A stretch of 49,638 nt of DNA, from assembly GCA_945869365.1 (NCBI GenBank), contig CAMBOW010000006.1, positions 1 to 49,638 of the forward strand. The letters are read 5' to 3'. Positions 1 to 8,508 of the stretch are shown here, in pieces. How positions within the stretch are numbered: the stretch's first letter is position 1; every line of letters begins with the position of its first letter. The stretch is from Flavobacterium psychrophilum. Its GTDB lineage: Bacteria > Bacteroidota > Bacteroidia > Flavobacteriales > Flavobacteriaceae. Made by a program: the position numbers and the translations under genes. Below the pieces are notes generated by a model. That model saw nothing but the letters and a program-made list of their open reading frames with translations, made no database searches and was not told the DNA's origin.

Positions 1-811
1 ACTGTGTTCGGGTAGTGATGGCTCTGGTGTTGTAACTTGATTTCATGCGTGTAATTCCACTCAAAGGGTCGAGTGGATTACTATAGGCATAGGGACCATA
101 GATAGGAAATCCATCAAAAGCAAAACCGAGTAAAGGGGAGTGTTCATTGGGATTAATAGCATACAATCCATCAGACACATAGGGCGTACAAACGGTTGAT
201 AAGGTGAGTAAATCCAAATTGAATGCACTAGGGTTTTGGTGGTGGTGGTAACGCCACTGGGCATCCGGATGTCCTTTTGAACAATCAAAACCTAATTTTT
301 CAGCCAATACACCATTTCTGTTCCAAACTCCGTTTCCGCCATTTGCAGCCTGCGTTGGGACATCAGTATTTGTGGTTAATTTATAGGAAAATCCATCCCC
401 GTAACTATACAAGGAAACCCCATTTATTAAGACAGCTATAGTTGCTGCACCAGTTGCTTGCGAAGGAATATTTCCCAAAGTACTGACAATTGGATATAAG
501 GGCAATTTAAACAACTCATTCTGATTTCCTGCTACAGGTCTTGGGTTGTTGTAAAAAGGGCCCGTAATATAGGCCGGAATGCCTTGCGTATTAATATACA
601 CAGTGGCTGTATTCGAATCTACAGATGAATACCTCACTTGCTGAATATTCGCAGTTAATGAATCATGCACAACAGTACTTACTGGAATTTTGATACGGTA
701 ATGTCTACCAGTTATCCCACTAGTATTTTGCAACCATTTTGTAATGATTGGATTGGTTTGCCCAAAATTTATTAAGGGAAGGAGTAATAAAATAAAAAGG
801 TATTTTTTCAT
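1..811 (-). CDS. Secreted YHYH-domain protein (partial, runs off window start)
   Basis: The ATG at 811 opens a reading frame of 270 codons that continues past position 1, so the C-terminus is missing. The first 18 residues (MKKYLFILLLLPLINFGQ) are a signal peptide. The rest closely parallels the complete neighbour at 2574-3947, with shared stretches such as TNPIITKWL, SGITGRHY, YHHHQNPSAFNLDL and EHSPLLGFA. This is the YHYH domain, a family of extracellular proteins with no settled biochemical role. A T9SS sorting domain is expected beyond the window but not seen. The gene lies 7 bp after the sulfotransferase-like gene and is probably the last of a four-gene secreted-protein operon. The family call is firm; its function is unknown. 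Confidence 0.85.
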   Translation of the reverse strand, partial: MKKYLFILLLLPLINFGQTNPIITKWLQNTSGITGRHYRIKIPVSTVVHDSLTANIQQVRYSSVDSNTATVYINTQGIPAYITGPFYNNPRPVAGNQNELFKLPLYPIVSTLGNIPSQATGAATIAVLINGVSLYSYGDGFSYKLTTNTDVPTQAANGGNGVWNRNGVLAEKLGFDCSKGHPDAQWRYHHHQNPSAFNLDLLTLSTVCTPYVSDGLYAINPNEHSPLLGFAFDGFPIYGPYAYSNPLDPLSGITRMKSSYNTRAITTRTQ

Positions 812-818
812 AGTACTT

Positions 819-2462
819 TTATTTATTGATGATCACTTTAACGGGTAATGGTTCTTTGCCCGATGCTACCCGCACAAAATACAATCCGTTATATAAACTT
901 GCAGTATCAAAATAACACAAGGTGCTTCCTTGTAAAACTTGGGTTGTGGCAATTACGCGTCCTAACGCATCAATTAATTCTATCGATTGGTTATTTGCTA
1001 TCAATGCGTTGAGTTGCACGGCTATAAAATCACTCGCTGGATTGGGATAGACTTTAAAAGCCTCAGCTGAATTATGTTCTAAAGTAGTTAATGTCAAACT
1101 ACAAGAAGCTGAAACTGTATTGGAATTTTCAATAGTTGTACCAGCAGTTAAAGTATGCCCCGAAAATCCGCTATAATCATTTGGATAATAATTGCATCGG
1201 AATACAGTATTTTGAGTTGGAGTAGAACCTTGAGCAGCAATTCCTGTATTTCCTACCGGATTTACATATTTCCAAAGTGTAGTGCCAACGCTATTTACTT
1301 CGGTAAATATTCCACTTGGGCCATTGCAAATCAATACATTTCCATTAGATAATTGTTGTGCCCCAGAAATGTTCATAGCATATAGTGCATTGGAGTTACC
1401 ATAATTATAATTCCAAGAAGTTGTAGAAGGCTGATAAGGCAATGCTGCTAGATAGTTATAACCATTTACCGGAGGATTAATAATTTCAACAGTAGAATAA
1501 TTTCCGCCAGTTCTACCAACACCATTATTAAAAATCATAATCTGATTTTCAAATGGAAACCCGCTTTCTATCCAACGAGCATTATGTTGCCCAAACAATT
1601 GAGTTGTAGTTCCCACATTATAAGTTAATGGATTCCCCCAACGGTATAAAAAATCACCACCTTTTCCTGAATTGCCGCCAGTATGACTTGCAGCTTGAGT
1701 AGTAGTTGTGCTATGGTCAATAATCCAAACTTCATTCGTGTTGTGAGAACTGAGAATAATTTGGTCTAAAGTCTCGTTATAGTCGATTGAATTTAAATGT
1801 ATCCAATCAGTAGTTGTGGCACTTGCTTTGTAATTTAAATTCATTAATTGTGGATTAGCGGTAACACTATTAAAATTGGATTTAGTTGCGTCATAATCCT
1901 GAACTAAATGATTCCATAAGTGCCATTCCCAAACTACGTTTCCACCATTTGAACCAACGGGTTGAATTTCTAAAATTTGTTCACTCCATAAAGTGTTCGG
2001 TACTAATGAAGGATTCCTACCTGCAGCTATAGCCTCTGTGTTTGTTTTCTTTTCCCAAGCAATAACTAAAACATTTCCATTTGGCAATATTTTGGCATCA
2101 TGATGTTGGCATTTAGTAGCATCTGAAATTGTATAACTCCAAGTAACATTTCCGTTCCAATCTATTTTCTCGATAATACCTCCTTTACCACCCGCATTGA
2201 ATGTTGTATTGTTTGCATTTCCGGTATGAAGTAAGGTTCCATCAGGAAGAATATATACAGATTGGCCTGGTTTATAAGCACTGTTCCATGTTTTGATTTG
2301 ACGTCCACATCTATCAATTAAATAGGTTGTATACGCATTGTTAGGTGCGAATAATACATATCCATCATTTAATGTTCCTGCACTGTGTTGAGATAAGCCA
2401 ACTGTTTGGCAGATAGCTTTCCCAAAAAAAGAAAATAATAGTAAGAAATATATTTTTTTCAT
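819..2462 (-). CDS. Secreted aryl-sulfate sulfotransferase-like protein with T9SS type A sorting domain
   Basis: This 547-residue protein starts with a signal peptide (about 1-19, ending KAICQ). The body matches the Arylsulfotransf_2 type beta-propeller, with repeated strands of the kind LPDGTLLHTG, ILPNGNVLVIAWE and IDWNGNVTWSY. Histidine-rich spots (KCQHHDAK, FGQHNARW) fit an active-site face. Family members transfer sulfuryl groups between phenolic compounds, but many Bacteroidota homologues are uncharacterised and may be only structural propellers. The last 75 residues, from YPNPASDFIAV, are a T9SS type A sorting domain, so the protein should be secreted and perhaps surface-anchored. That domain is nearly the same as the one in the YHYH protein at 2574-3947. 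Confidence 0.8.
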   Translation of the reverse strand: MKKIYFLLLFSFFGKAICQTVGLSQHSAGTLNDGYVLFAPNNAYTTYLIDRCGRQIKTWNSAYKPGQSVYILPDGTLLHTGNANNTTFNAGGKGGIIEKIDWNGNVTWSYTISDATKCQHHDAKILPNGNVLVIAWEKKTNTEAIAAGRNPSLVPNTLWSEQILEIQPVGSNGGNVVWEWHLWNHLVQDYDATKSNFNSVTANPQLMNLNYKASATTTDWIHLNSIDYNETLDQIILSSHNTNEVWIIDHSTTTTQAASHTGGNSGKGGDFLYRWGNPLTYNVGTTTQLFGQHNARWIESGFPFENQIMIFNNGVGRTGGNYSTVEIINPPVNGYNYLAALPYQPSTTSWNYNYGNSNALYAMNISGAQQLSNGNVLICNGPSGIFTEVNSVGTTLWKYVNPVGNTGIAAQGSTPTQNTVFRCNYYPNDYSGFSGHTLTAGTTIENSNTVSASCSLTLTTLEHNSAEAFKVYPNPASDFIAVQLNALIANNQSIELIDALGRVIATTQVLQGSTLCYFDTASLYNGLYFVRVASGKEPLPVKVIINK

Positions 2463-2497
2463 AAATAGTATTTGGATGGATTAAATCAAAATTTCAT

Positions 2498-2573
2498 AAT
2501 TATTAGATTGGTTTACCCAAAATTAATCAGGGGAAGTAGTAATAAAATAAAAAGGTGTTTTCACCTAGTGCTT
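2498..2573 (-). pseudogene. Relic of the 5' end of a YHYH gene
   Basis: This stretch aligns base for base with about 743-818, the start and upstream spacer of the YHYH gene at 1-811. On the minus strand it keeps the order of codons for the signal peptide and the first mature residues (Q/TNPI). It cannot be expressed as that protein: the ATG has become AGGTG, two bases are missing just after it, and the GGG-CAA codon pair has become GGG-TAA. The copy abuts the sorting-domain end of the YHYH gene at 2574-3947, exactly as the intact version abuts the sorting-domain end of the sulfotransferase-like gene. It marks one end of a copied segment. Confidence 0.85.
2552..2566 (-). terminator. Possible weak intrinsic terminator formed in the relic
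   Basis: Read on the minus strand, just after the stop of the YHYH gene, AGGTG-AAAA-CACCT forms a five-pair hairpin followed by TTTTTATTTT. The hairpin depends on bases where the relic differs from its intact parent at 800-812. The stem is short, so termination would be partial at best, and it would separate the CotH/YHYH genes from the two distal genes. Confidence 0.3.
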
Positions 2574-3947
2574 TTATTTACTGATAATCACTTTTACACT
2601 TTGTGGTTCTTTACTTGAAGCAATGCGCACAAAATAGATTCCGTTGTATAAACTAGACGTATCAAAATAACACAAGGTGCTGCCTTGTACTACTTGAGTT
2701 GAGGCGATTATACGCCCAAGCATATCTGTCAATTCTATGGTCTGATTACTTACCACCAGTTTATTCAGCTGTACGGCAATAAAATCAGCAGCAGGATTTG
2801 GGTAAACCAATAGCTCATTTTCTTGTATATCAAATTGAGTAGAAGCCAAGGCAGGATTGTAGGGTGTAGTTGTCTCGGTGATGCTGGTTACTTTGGTGGC
2901 ATTCTTTATACCATAAAAAGTAGGCCCAACTACATAGGGATAGGCTGAATTGTGGTTGGCATTAACAGTGGTAAAATAGGCATAAATCCCTCCTGGATAT
3001 TCGGGTGTAATGCAATTTCTTCCGTTGTGAATATCCAAATACGTTGGGTCTGACGGATGCGCCACATATTCGTAATCTTCTTTAAAATAACCCAAGGGAT
3101 ATTGGGTACTCACGGACGGTCCACTAGAAACTGTCGCCCCAGTTGGTGAGGTGGTACGGGTAGTCATGTTGCGCAATTGGTAACTCGATTTCATCCGGGT
3201 TATCCCACCTGTTCCATCGGTATTCGCATAGGCGTAGGCTCCATAAATAGGGTAACCATCTGCTGCAAATCCAAGTAAGGGCGAATGTTCTGCAGTATTG
3301 ATTACATACAATCCATCGGCTGGATATAAATTACATACGGTAGAAATAACTACTAAATCTAGATTGAATGCACTGGGATTTTGATGGTGGTGGTAATTTC
3401 CATTTGCCGGATGTGCTTTGGCACAATCAAATCCTCCTTTTTCAGCCAATACCGCATCTCGGTTCCATGCTTGAGTAGTGCCCATACCACCTGGGCATTG
3501 CGACATGCCGGGTAGGGGGCCACACAAGGAATTGGATGTTGCATTCCAGGCTACGCCATCGCGGTAATCAAACAGGGCCACTCCATTAATAAATTGGCCA
3601 ATATTTCCGCCTGTTGTAGGACTCAAGATTCCCGTATTTGGTTGTGGAACTAACGGCATTTTAAATATAGCATTCTGCGCCGAAGCCAATGAGGGGTTCC
3701 CATCTAAAAATGGCCCAGTAATGTAGGATGGAATACCATTTGTACTCATGTACACCCAATTGGCGCTGTATTGTACACTTTGTACATTGGCCAAAACTGC
3801 ATCGTTGAAAGGTGTTGAATTACCCGAAACATAATGACGACCCGTAATCCCGGTGGTGTTGCGCAACCACTTGGTAATAATAGGATTGGTTTGTGCATAG
3901 CCTATTTGACAAAGGATACACGCGCTAATGAATGCTAATTTTCTCAT
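2574..3947 (-). CDS. Secreted YHYH-domain protein with T9SS type A sorting domain
   Basis: This 457-residue protein has a signal peptide (about 1-19, ending GYAQ). The YHYH-type domain includes YHHH at 185-188 followed by QNPSAFNLDL, then EHSPLLGFAADGYPIYGAY. From about residue 383 (YPNPAADFIAV) a T9SS type A sorting domain runs to the end. The role of YHYH proteins is not established; in the family, histidine-rich motifs suggest metal binding, which is inference. The start lies 1 bp after the stop of the CotH gene, so the two are surely cotranscribed. It is a paralogue of the truncated protein at 1-811, and its sorting domain is closest to that of the sulfotransferase-like protein. Confidence 0.87.
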   Translation of the reverse strand: MRKLAFISACILCQIGYAQTNPIITKWLRNTTGITGRHYVSGNSTPFNDAVLANVQSVQYSANWVYMSTNGIPSYITGPFLDGNPSLASAQNAIFKMPLVPQPNTGILSPTTGGNIGQFINGVALFDYRDGVAWNATSNSLCGPLPGMSQCPGGMGTTQAWNRDAVLAEKGGFDCAKAHPANGNYHHHQNPSAFNLDLVVISTVCNLYPADGLYVINTAEHSPLLGFAADGYPIYGAYAYANTDGTGGITRMKSSYQLRNMTTRTTSPTGATVSSGPSVSTQYPLGYFKEDYEYVAHPSDPTYLDIHNGRNCITPEYPGGIYAYFTTVNANHNSAYPYVVGPTFYGIKNATKVTSITETTTPYNPALASTQFDIQENELLVYPNPAADFIAVQLNKLVVSNQTIELTDMLGRIIASTQVVQGSTLCYFDTSSLYNGIYFVRIASSKEPQSVKVIISK

Positions 3948-3948
3948 C

Positions 3949-6210
3949 TTAGTTTTTAATGATTTTAATTTTTATTGATTTATTTATTTCTACAAAATAG
4001 ATTCCGTTGGCCAAGGATTGCAAATCTAATTCAACAGTGCTCTGAGCTTCTGGATTTTGTTCGAGTAAACGTTGTCCTTGTAAATTATAGACAGAAACGC
4101 AATTGATATTCACTAAGTCAGAACGGATGCTGATGAAATTGCTGCTGGGGTTGGGGTAGATTTTTACGAAGGATGCCCAATCTTGGTGACTGGTTCCTAA
4201 TGCTTCATTATTGGCATTGAACGTAGGGCCTTGAATTACGAAATTCCCTGTACCATTCGGAACCCGAGCATAACCCATATTGGCTGTTTGTTGGCCGTAG
4301 ATTACAGTTTCAATAGTCGTTCCATTGGCATAAGAAACATAAACACTCTCACCTGTTGACGATAATTTAAAATCGGCATGCAAGCCTTCTTGGGTTAAAT
4401 CTTGATCAGCCCAAACTATTAAATAGGAGTGAGGCACCATAGTGATCCCGTCGGGAAAACGCCATTTGATAAGGTTGGTATTACTGTCACTCATGAATAA
4501 ATTGTCTAAGCTCAAGGTCGTATTGGTGGTGTTGTACAATTCTATCCAATCGGAGTAATCTCCAAATGGGTCGGTAACTGTAGCTGTGTTTTGCGCCATC
4601 AATTCGTTAATCACCAAATCTCCGGGATTGATTGTTGGATAGCCGGCGTGGAGTGTGTAAAATTCGTGTTCGGCGCGTTCTGGCGAAAACTTTCCTACAT
4701 TGTTGTTTTCGGCATAGATGTAATATTGCATATAAATGTTACTCATGTTCATGGCCGCACCATATACATTATCGCCAGCCGCACCGTCTTGGTGTGCACC
4801 ATCGTCATACATGAGTACTTTGGTAAACGGCAATTTAATACTTGCACGATAGCCCAAATACACAGCATTGGTGTTGGTATTGGTTACAGTCGCGTTAATG
4901 TAAGCATCGGTATTTATCAATGGAGTAGCAATTACGGGTACCACATTTGTAATGCTGGGTTTGGTATTGGTAAAATCTGTTAAGCCTGCCAAATAGGTGT
5001 TTCGGCCATTCATTAAGCTTACAATACCCGGAGCACTGTCCATTCCCCCTGCTACATCAGTAGTTAGATTAGATTGAAATTGGGCAAATGTATAGAATTT
5101 ATTTACGTCACTTTGCACCGCCGAACTCACCAAACTTTGCAAGGATTGGGCTTGGGTTGCAAAAGTTCCGCTGGCAAAATTTTCATTCATAATGGTGCTA
5201 AAATGCGCCAAGTACATGCGTTTGTATTTGGGAACACCCAACAGTTTTTGCACCAAAGGCCAGGCAGCATCAGCATTGTGAAGCAAATGGGTCATTTGTT
5301 TTTTGAGCGTTGTAGTGTTCAAGGAAATTGTCCCGGTTTGCGAAAAAACGCCAAATGACATGTTTAAGTCCCAAACTACTGGATTAAAACGACCGTTGTT
5401 GTCTTTGTAGAGGTAATAATTTTGCTTGAAGGTCCCCAAATAACTGTCCAAATTCACTAAAGCGTTATCAAAAGCCAACATCCATAAGGCGCGATCCACA
5501 TCCAAAATCGTTTCAATATTGGCTACGTTGTTGCTTAAGGTATTGGTTAGGTTGATAAGATCATCCCAACCGGCCAAGGAGTTCATTTCATAGGATGTGG
5601 TGTAACTAGCACTGTTGGTACCCAAATAGGCCAAATTGGGATAACTATTTCCTCCCGGGCCAGCCCCACCAATGGGGTTGCATTTAAAAAACGCATTGGT
5701 ATTGGAATTAAAATGTTTGTCTACAAATTTCTTGGATATTGATTCTGAATTGACATATAAGCCCATCAAATTGCCATTCACATAGACATTGGCATAATTA
5801 GATAAGGGAGCATGCATGTATTGGCGCAAGATGGAGTAGGAAAGTACTTCTCGAATAAACGAAGGGTCTTTGGCCACATTACTTAGTTTAATATCAGTAT
5901 ACCCTTGGTAATCTTGATTTACATAGGTATCCAGTTCAATATGAAATGGGTTTTTAGTTTGATTGGGATTGTAGGTGCTGTTTCCTTTGTATTTCAAACC
6001 CACATTGTAAAAAACAGTTCCATTTATGGTCACCGAAACTGCCGGAATATAATTTTCTGTAGTAGCAGCTTGGGCATCCAACAACGCATCCCAGTTGGTT
6101 TCGGCAAATACAATACGGATGTCTTGAATGGTATTTTCATCATACAAGGATTGGGCTTTCCCAGCTAGGTAGAAAAATAATCCAAGTGCGAATAGAACAA
6201 TTTTTTTCAT
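3949..6210 (-). CDS. Secreted CotH-kinase family protein with lamin-tail domain and T9SS sorting domain
   Basis: This 753-residue protein carries a signal peptide (about 1-19, ending AGKAQ). The CotH kinase domain covers roughly 25-400, with the typical KYKGNSTYNP region near the start and a WDLNMSFG motif near 277-284 that fits the metal-binding acids of CotH kinases. CotH proteins are atypical protein kinases that phosphorylate secreted proteins. A lamin-tail domain follows (about 530-640, from VINELMAQN and DWIELYN), and the last 70 or so residues, from YPNPSSNFISI, form a T9SS type A sorting domain. It is the first gene of the minus-strand group; the neighbours encoded next to it are possible secreted substrates, which is inference. 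Confidence 0.88.
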   Translation of the reverse strand: MKKIVLFALGLFFYLAGKAQSLYDENTIQDIRIVFAETNWDALLDAQAATTENYIPAVSVTINGTVFYNVGLKYKGNSTYNPNQTKNPFHIELDTYVNQDYQGYTDIKLSNVAKDPSFIREVLSYSILRQYMHAPLSNYANVYVNGNLMGLYVNSESISKKFVDKHFNSNTNAFFKCNPIGGAGPGGNSYPNLAYLGTNSASYTTSYEMNSLAGWDDLINLTNTLSNNVANIETILDVDRALWMLAFDNALVNLDSYLGTFKQNYYLYKDNNGRFNPVVWDLNMSFGVFSQTGTISLNTTTLKKQMTHLLHNADAAWPLVQKLLGVPKYKRMYLAHFSTIMNENFASGTFATQAQSLQSLVSSAVQSDVNKFYTFAQFQSNLTTDVAGGMDSAPGIVSLMNGRNTYLAGLTDFTNTKPSITNVVPVIATPLINTDAYINATVTNTNTNAVYLGYRASIKLPFTKVLMYDDGAHQDGAAGDNVYGAAMNMSNIYMQYYIYAENNNVGKFSPERAEHEFYTLHAGYPTINPGDLVINELMAQNTATVTDPFGDYSDWIELYNTTNTTLSLDNLFMSDSNTNLIKWRFPDGITMVPHSYLIVWADQDLTQEGLHADFKLSSTGESVYVSYANGTTIETVIYGQQTANMGYARVPNGTGNFVIQGPTFNANNEALGTSHQDWASFVKIYPNPSSNFISIRSDLVNINCVSVYNLQGQRLLEQNPEAQSTVELDLQSLANGIYFVEINKSIKIKIIKN

Positions 6211-6324
6211 AGTATCGTGAAATTTGAATGGTTATAAAATTACTTTTTTTTTAAATATTTTAAGGTTTAGCAGACTATATTAAAAATATACAGGATAAAC
6301 AACATTACATTAGACGCCAATTGT

Positions 6325-7356
6325 TTAATTTCCTTGTTCTATTGGCTGCGGATTGGCAAAAGTTTTATTAAATAAAAATTCGGTGTCTGTGAGTGTTTTT
6401 AAAAAGACAACCAAATCCACGCGATCATTGTCTGAGAGTTGCATGGGTAAATGAAGTTTTTTGGATGTATTTTTATTGACTATCAATTGGTTATAGTGTT
6501 TTATAACCGCTGTTAAACTAGTAAATCTACCGTCGTGCATATAAGGCGCAGTAAATTGACAATTGCGCAAACTGGGCACTTTGAATCGCAGGGAATCGAT
6601 AGGATTTCCTGTAATTTTCACTCGGCCTAGGTCGTTCAAGTACGGATCTAGCGGCAAACCATTATTTTCAAAGGTGGTTGAATTAAATAAAGGTTCTTGG
6701 TGACAGCTGCTGCAATGTGTAGTAAATAATCGATAGCCATTTTCTTCTTGAACACTAAAAGCAGCCTCTTTGCGCATTACTTTGTCGTATTTGGCATTGT
6801 ACGAATTGAGCTGAATGACAAATTGAGACAAGGCTTTTAGGAGCAATTGCCCGGTTATTTTAGATGTGCCAAAAGCTTTATTAAATAATTCCGGGTAGGA
6901 TTTGTGTTGTTGGAGTTTACGTATAACATTCCCCATCGTTTCATCCATTTCAAGTGGATTTGTTATCGGATTTAACGCCTGAACATCCAAGTGGTTTACC
7001 CCGCCATCCCACATGAAATTGTCCGACCAGATTAGATTTTGTAAAGCCAAGGCATTTCGGTTGCCCACTTTTCCCTCTATTCCGTGGCTCAATTCGTGGT
7101 CAACATGGGCAAATCCAGTAGCTTGAAAATGACAACTGGCACAAGAAATGGTTGAATCTCTGGATAGAATAGGATCGTAAAATAGTTTTCGACCCAGTTC
7201 AAATCCTTCTACCGTTGGCGTATTGTGTGCGAAATCATAGTAGGGTTTCGGCCATAAATTTGGAATTTGTACGGGCATGGGTGTAGTTTGATAAACGACA
7301 AAGCCAGTCAATACCAGTAAAGATCCTATTCCTAGTAAGTAAAATCGTTTTTTCAT
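6325..7356 (-). CDS. MbnH/MauG-like diheme cytochrome c peroxidase family protein
   Basis: The ATG at 7356 overlaps the MbnP stop as ATGA, which favours it over an in-frame TTG at 7365. The 343-residue product has an N-terminal hydrophobic anchor (about 4-22) and two heme c sites, CASCH near 72-76 and CSSCH near 215-219, spaced as in the MauG/CcpA superfamily. Motifs GRKLFYDPILS, GNRNALALQN, MWDGGVNHLDVQA and FTAPYMHDGRF are typical. Members either reduce hydrogen peroxide or use high-valent hemes to oxidise a partner protein; MbnH oxidises a tryptophan of MbnP to kynurenine. The translational coupling to an MbnP-like gene makes the second role more likely here. It acts in the periplasm. Confidence 0.88.
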   Translation of the reverse strand: MKKRFYLLGIGSLLVLTGFVVYQTTPMPVQIPNLWPKPYYDFAHNTPTVEGFELGRKLFYDPILSRDSTISCASCHFQATGFAHVDHELSHGIEGKVGNRNALALQNLIWSDNFMWDGGVNHLDVQALNPITNPLEMDETMGNVIRKLQQHKSYPELFNKAFGTSKITGQLLLKALSQFVIQLNSYNAKYDKVMRKEAAFSVQEENGYRLFTTHCSSCHQEPLFNSTTFENNGLPLDPYLNDLGRVKITGNPIDSLRFKVPSLRNCQFTAPYMHDGRFTSLTAVIKHYNQLIVNKNTSKKLHLPMQLSDNDRVDLVVFLKTLTDTEFLFNKTFANPQPIEQGN

Positions 7357-8033
7357 TCCAGCCAAAAGGATTTGGTAAATAAATTAGCCAACAGCATCGC
7401 CGCATCACCTGGGATTTGAACGGTATGCGTAGTCTTTAACGAAATTTCATTAAAAAATGCAGCCAAATCGATATGCAAGATGTTCTTGGCGTTTTGCAGA
7501 AAAGGCAATCGAATTGTTCTCAAGGCATTTTGTTTGGCTTTGTAGCCGCCCACGTGAAAAGTATAGTGTTGTTTATGTGTGGCGCAACTGCTGCTTGTTC
7601 CTTCAATCTTCCAATTAATAAAACCACTTTGCCAGGCCCAATACATGCCATTTTGTACATCAAGTTCGTTGCTAAGTGCGCCTTGCGTGTTGGGAATGCT
7701 GTCTATCCCGATCGATAGTTCCAAGTATACTGGCGAAGAATTTTTGAAATCAGCAATTTTGTATACTGGAGTTGCCAAGGAATCTGCGTCCAAAAGAGTA
7801 TATTTTTTACCAATTGTTTCTGAACGCCCATCGGTGAAATGTAGTTTCAAGTCGGAAAAATAGCATTTAAATTTGTTGATACGTAAACTATCCCCTTTTT
7901 GCGAAACATAGGTTTTGCCTAGTGTAAGCGGTGAATTGTTATAGTCGACTTGCACAAACAACGATTTGCTTTCCTGACCTAATAAGGCCAAGGGAAGTAT
8001 AATAAATAGGTATAGGAAACTAAATTTAGTCAT
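7353..8033 (-). CDS. MbnP-family periplasmic copper-binding-like protein
   Basis: This 226-residue protein has a signal peptide (about 1-20, ending LALLGQ). The core shows MbnP family marks: FKCYFSDLKLHF (about 55-66), LLDADS, a YLELSIGIDSIPN strand, GMYWAWQSGFINWKIEG (129-145) and a YTFHVGGY strand (157-164). MbnP proteins of methanotrophs bind copper(I) through a kynurenine made from a tryptophan by MbnH. The tryptophans at 132, 134 and 141 are candidates for such modification, but I cannot assign the right one. It overlaps the sensor-like gene by 8 bp and the diheme gene by 4 bp. No methanobactin synthesis genes lie nearby, so a broader copper or metal role is likely. Confidence 0.82.
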   Translation of the reverse strand: MTKFSFLYLFIILPLALLGQESKSLFVQVDYNNSPLTLGKTYVSQKGDSLRINKFKCYFSDLKLHFTDGRSETIGKKYTLLDADSLATPVYKIADFKNSSPVYLELSIGIDSIPNTQGALSNELDVQNGMYWAWQSGFINWKIEGTSSSCATHKQHYTFHVGGYKAKQNALRTIRLPFLQNAKNILHIDLAAFFNEISLKTTHTVQIPGDAAMLLANLFTKSFWLE

Positions 8034-8508
8034 GTCTTGGACGATGAGGCGGGCGACGAACTCCAGGAAATACCTGGACTAATTCTTTGGTTAGCTCCGA
8101 AAAATCATCCAACTGATCCGGTCTGCATAGTTTTTTGATTGCCATAAAATGTTGCCAACGCCTTTTTTCGATGCGCATTTGTAGTTGTCCCAATTGCTGC
8201 AATAACTGATTCTGCTGGGCCAAAGTATACTGATTGTCTGCGAGACTTTCGTAATACGTAACGCGAATTTTCTGAATTTGCGCATCCAACTTCCTAGTTT
8301 GGGCTCGATGGGAATCAATAAGCTCTCCTAATTTTTCTGTTTGTTGGGCGTCAAAATGCAATTCCTGCTCAATTAATCTGCCTAAATTCGGTGATCTGTG
8401 ACCAAACTCCTTTGGTGGTTCTGGCATGCCCAACACGATCAACAAAACGGTGATGTTTAGCGCAACCAATAAGGAAACAATGCCATATAATACGTTAGTT
8501 TTTGTCAT
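8026..8508 (-). CDS. Membrane-anchored CnrX/CpxP-like periplasmic sensor
   Basis: The 160-residue product has one membrane helix (about 7-27) followed by an all-helical periplasmic domain rich in Gln, Leu and charged residues. The EQELHFDAQQTEKLGEL segment resembles the LTxxQ-type repeat of the Spy/CpxP/ZraP/CnrX superfamily. His and Met residues (HRSPN, WQHFMAIKKLC, and a HRPRHD tail) could bind a metal, though I cannot map the CnrX ligands exactly. CnrX is the membrane-tethered cobalt/nickel sensor that releases the sigma factor CnrH from the anti-sigma factor CnrY. The order here, sigma factor, small membrane protein and then this gene, all overlapping, matches that logic. Which metal or stress it senses is not shown. 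Confidence 0.75.
   Translation of the reverse strand: MTKTNVLYGIVSLLVALNITVLLIVLGMPEPPKEFGHRSPNLGRLIEQELHFDAQQTEKLGELIDSHRAQTRKLDAQIQKIRVTYYESLADNQYTLAQQNQLLQQLGQLQMRIEKRRWQHFMAIKKLCRPDQLDDFSELTKELVQVFPGVRRPPHRPRHD

Noticed and set aside
4591-4983. 130-codon open frame on the plus strand inside the CotH gene
   Set aside because: It is antisense to the CotH and lamin-tail coding sequence, and its translation has low-complexity composition with no domain.
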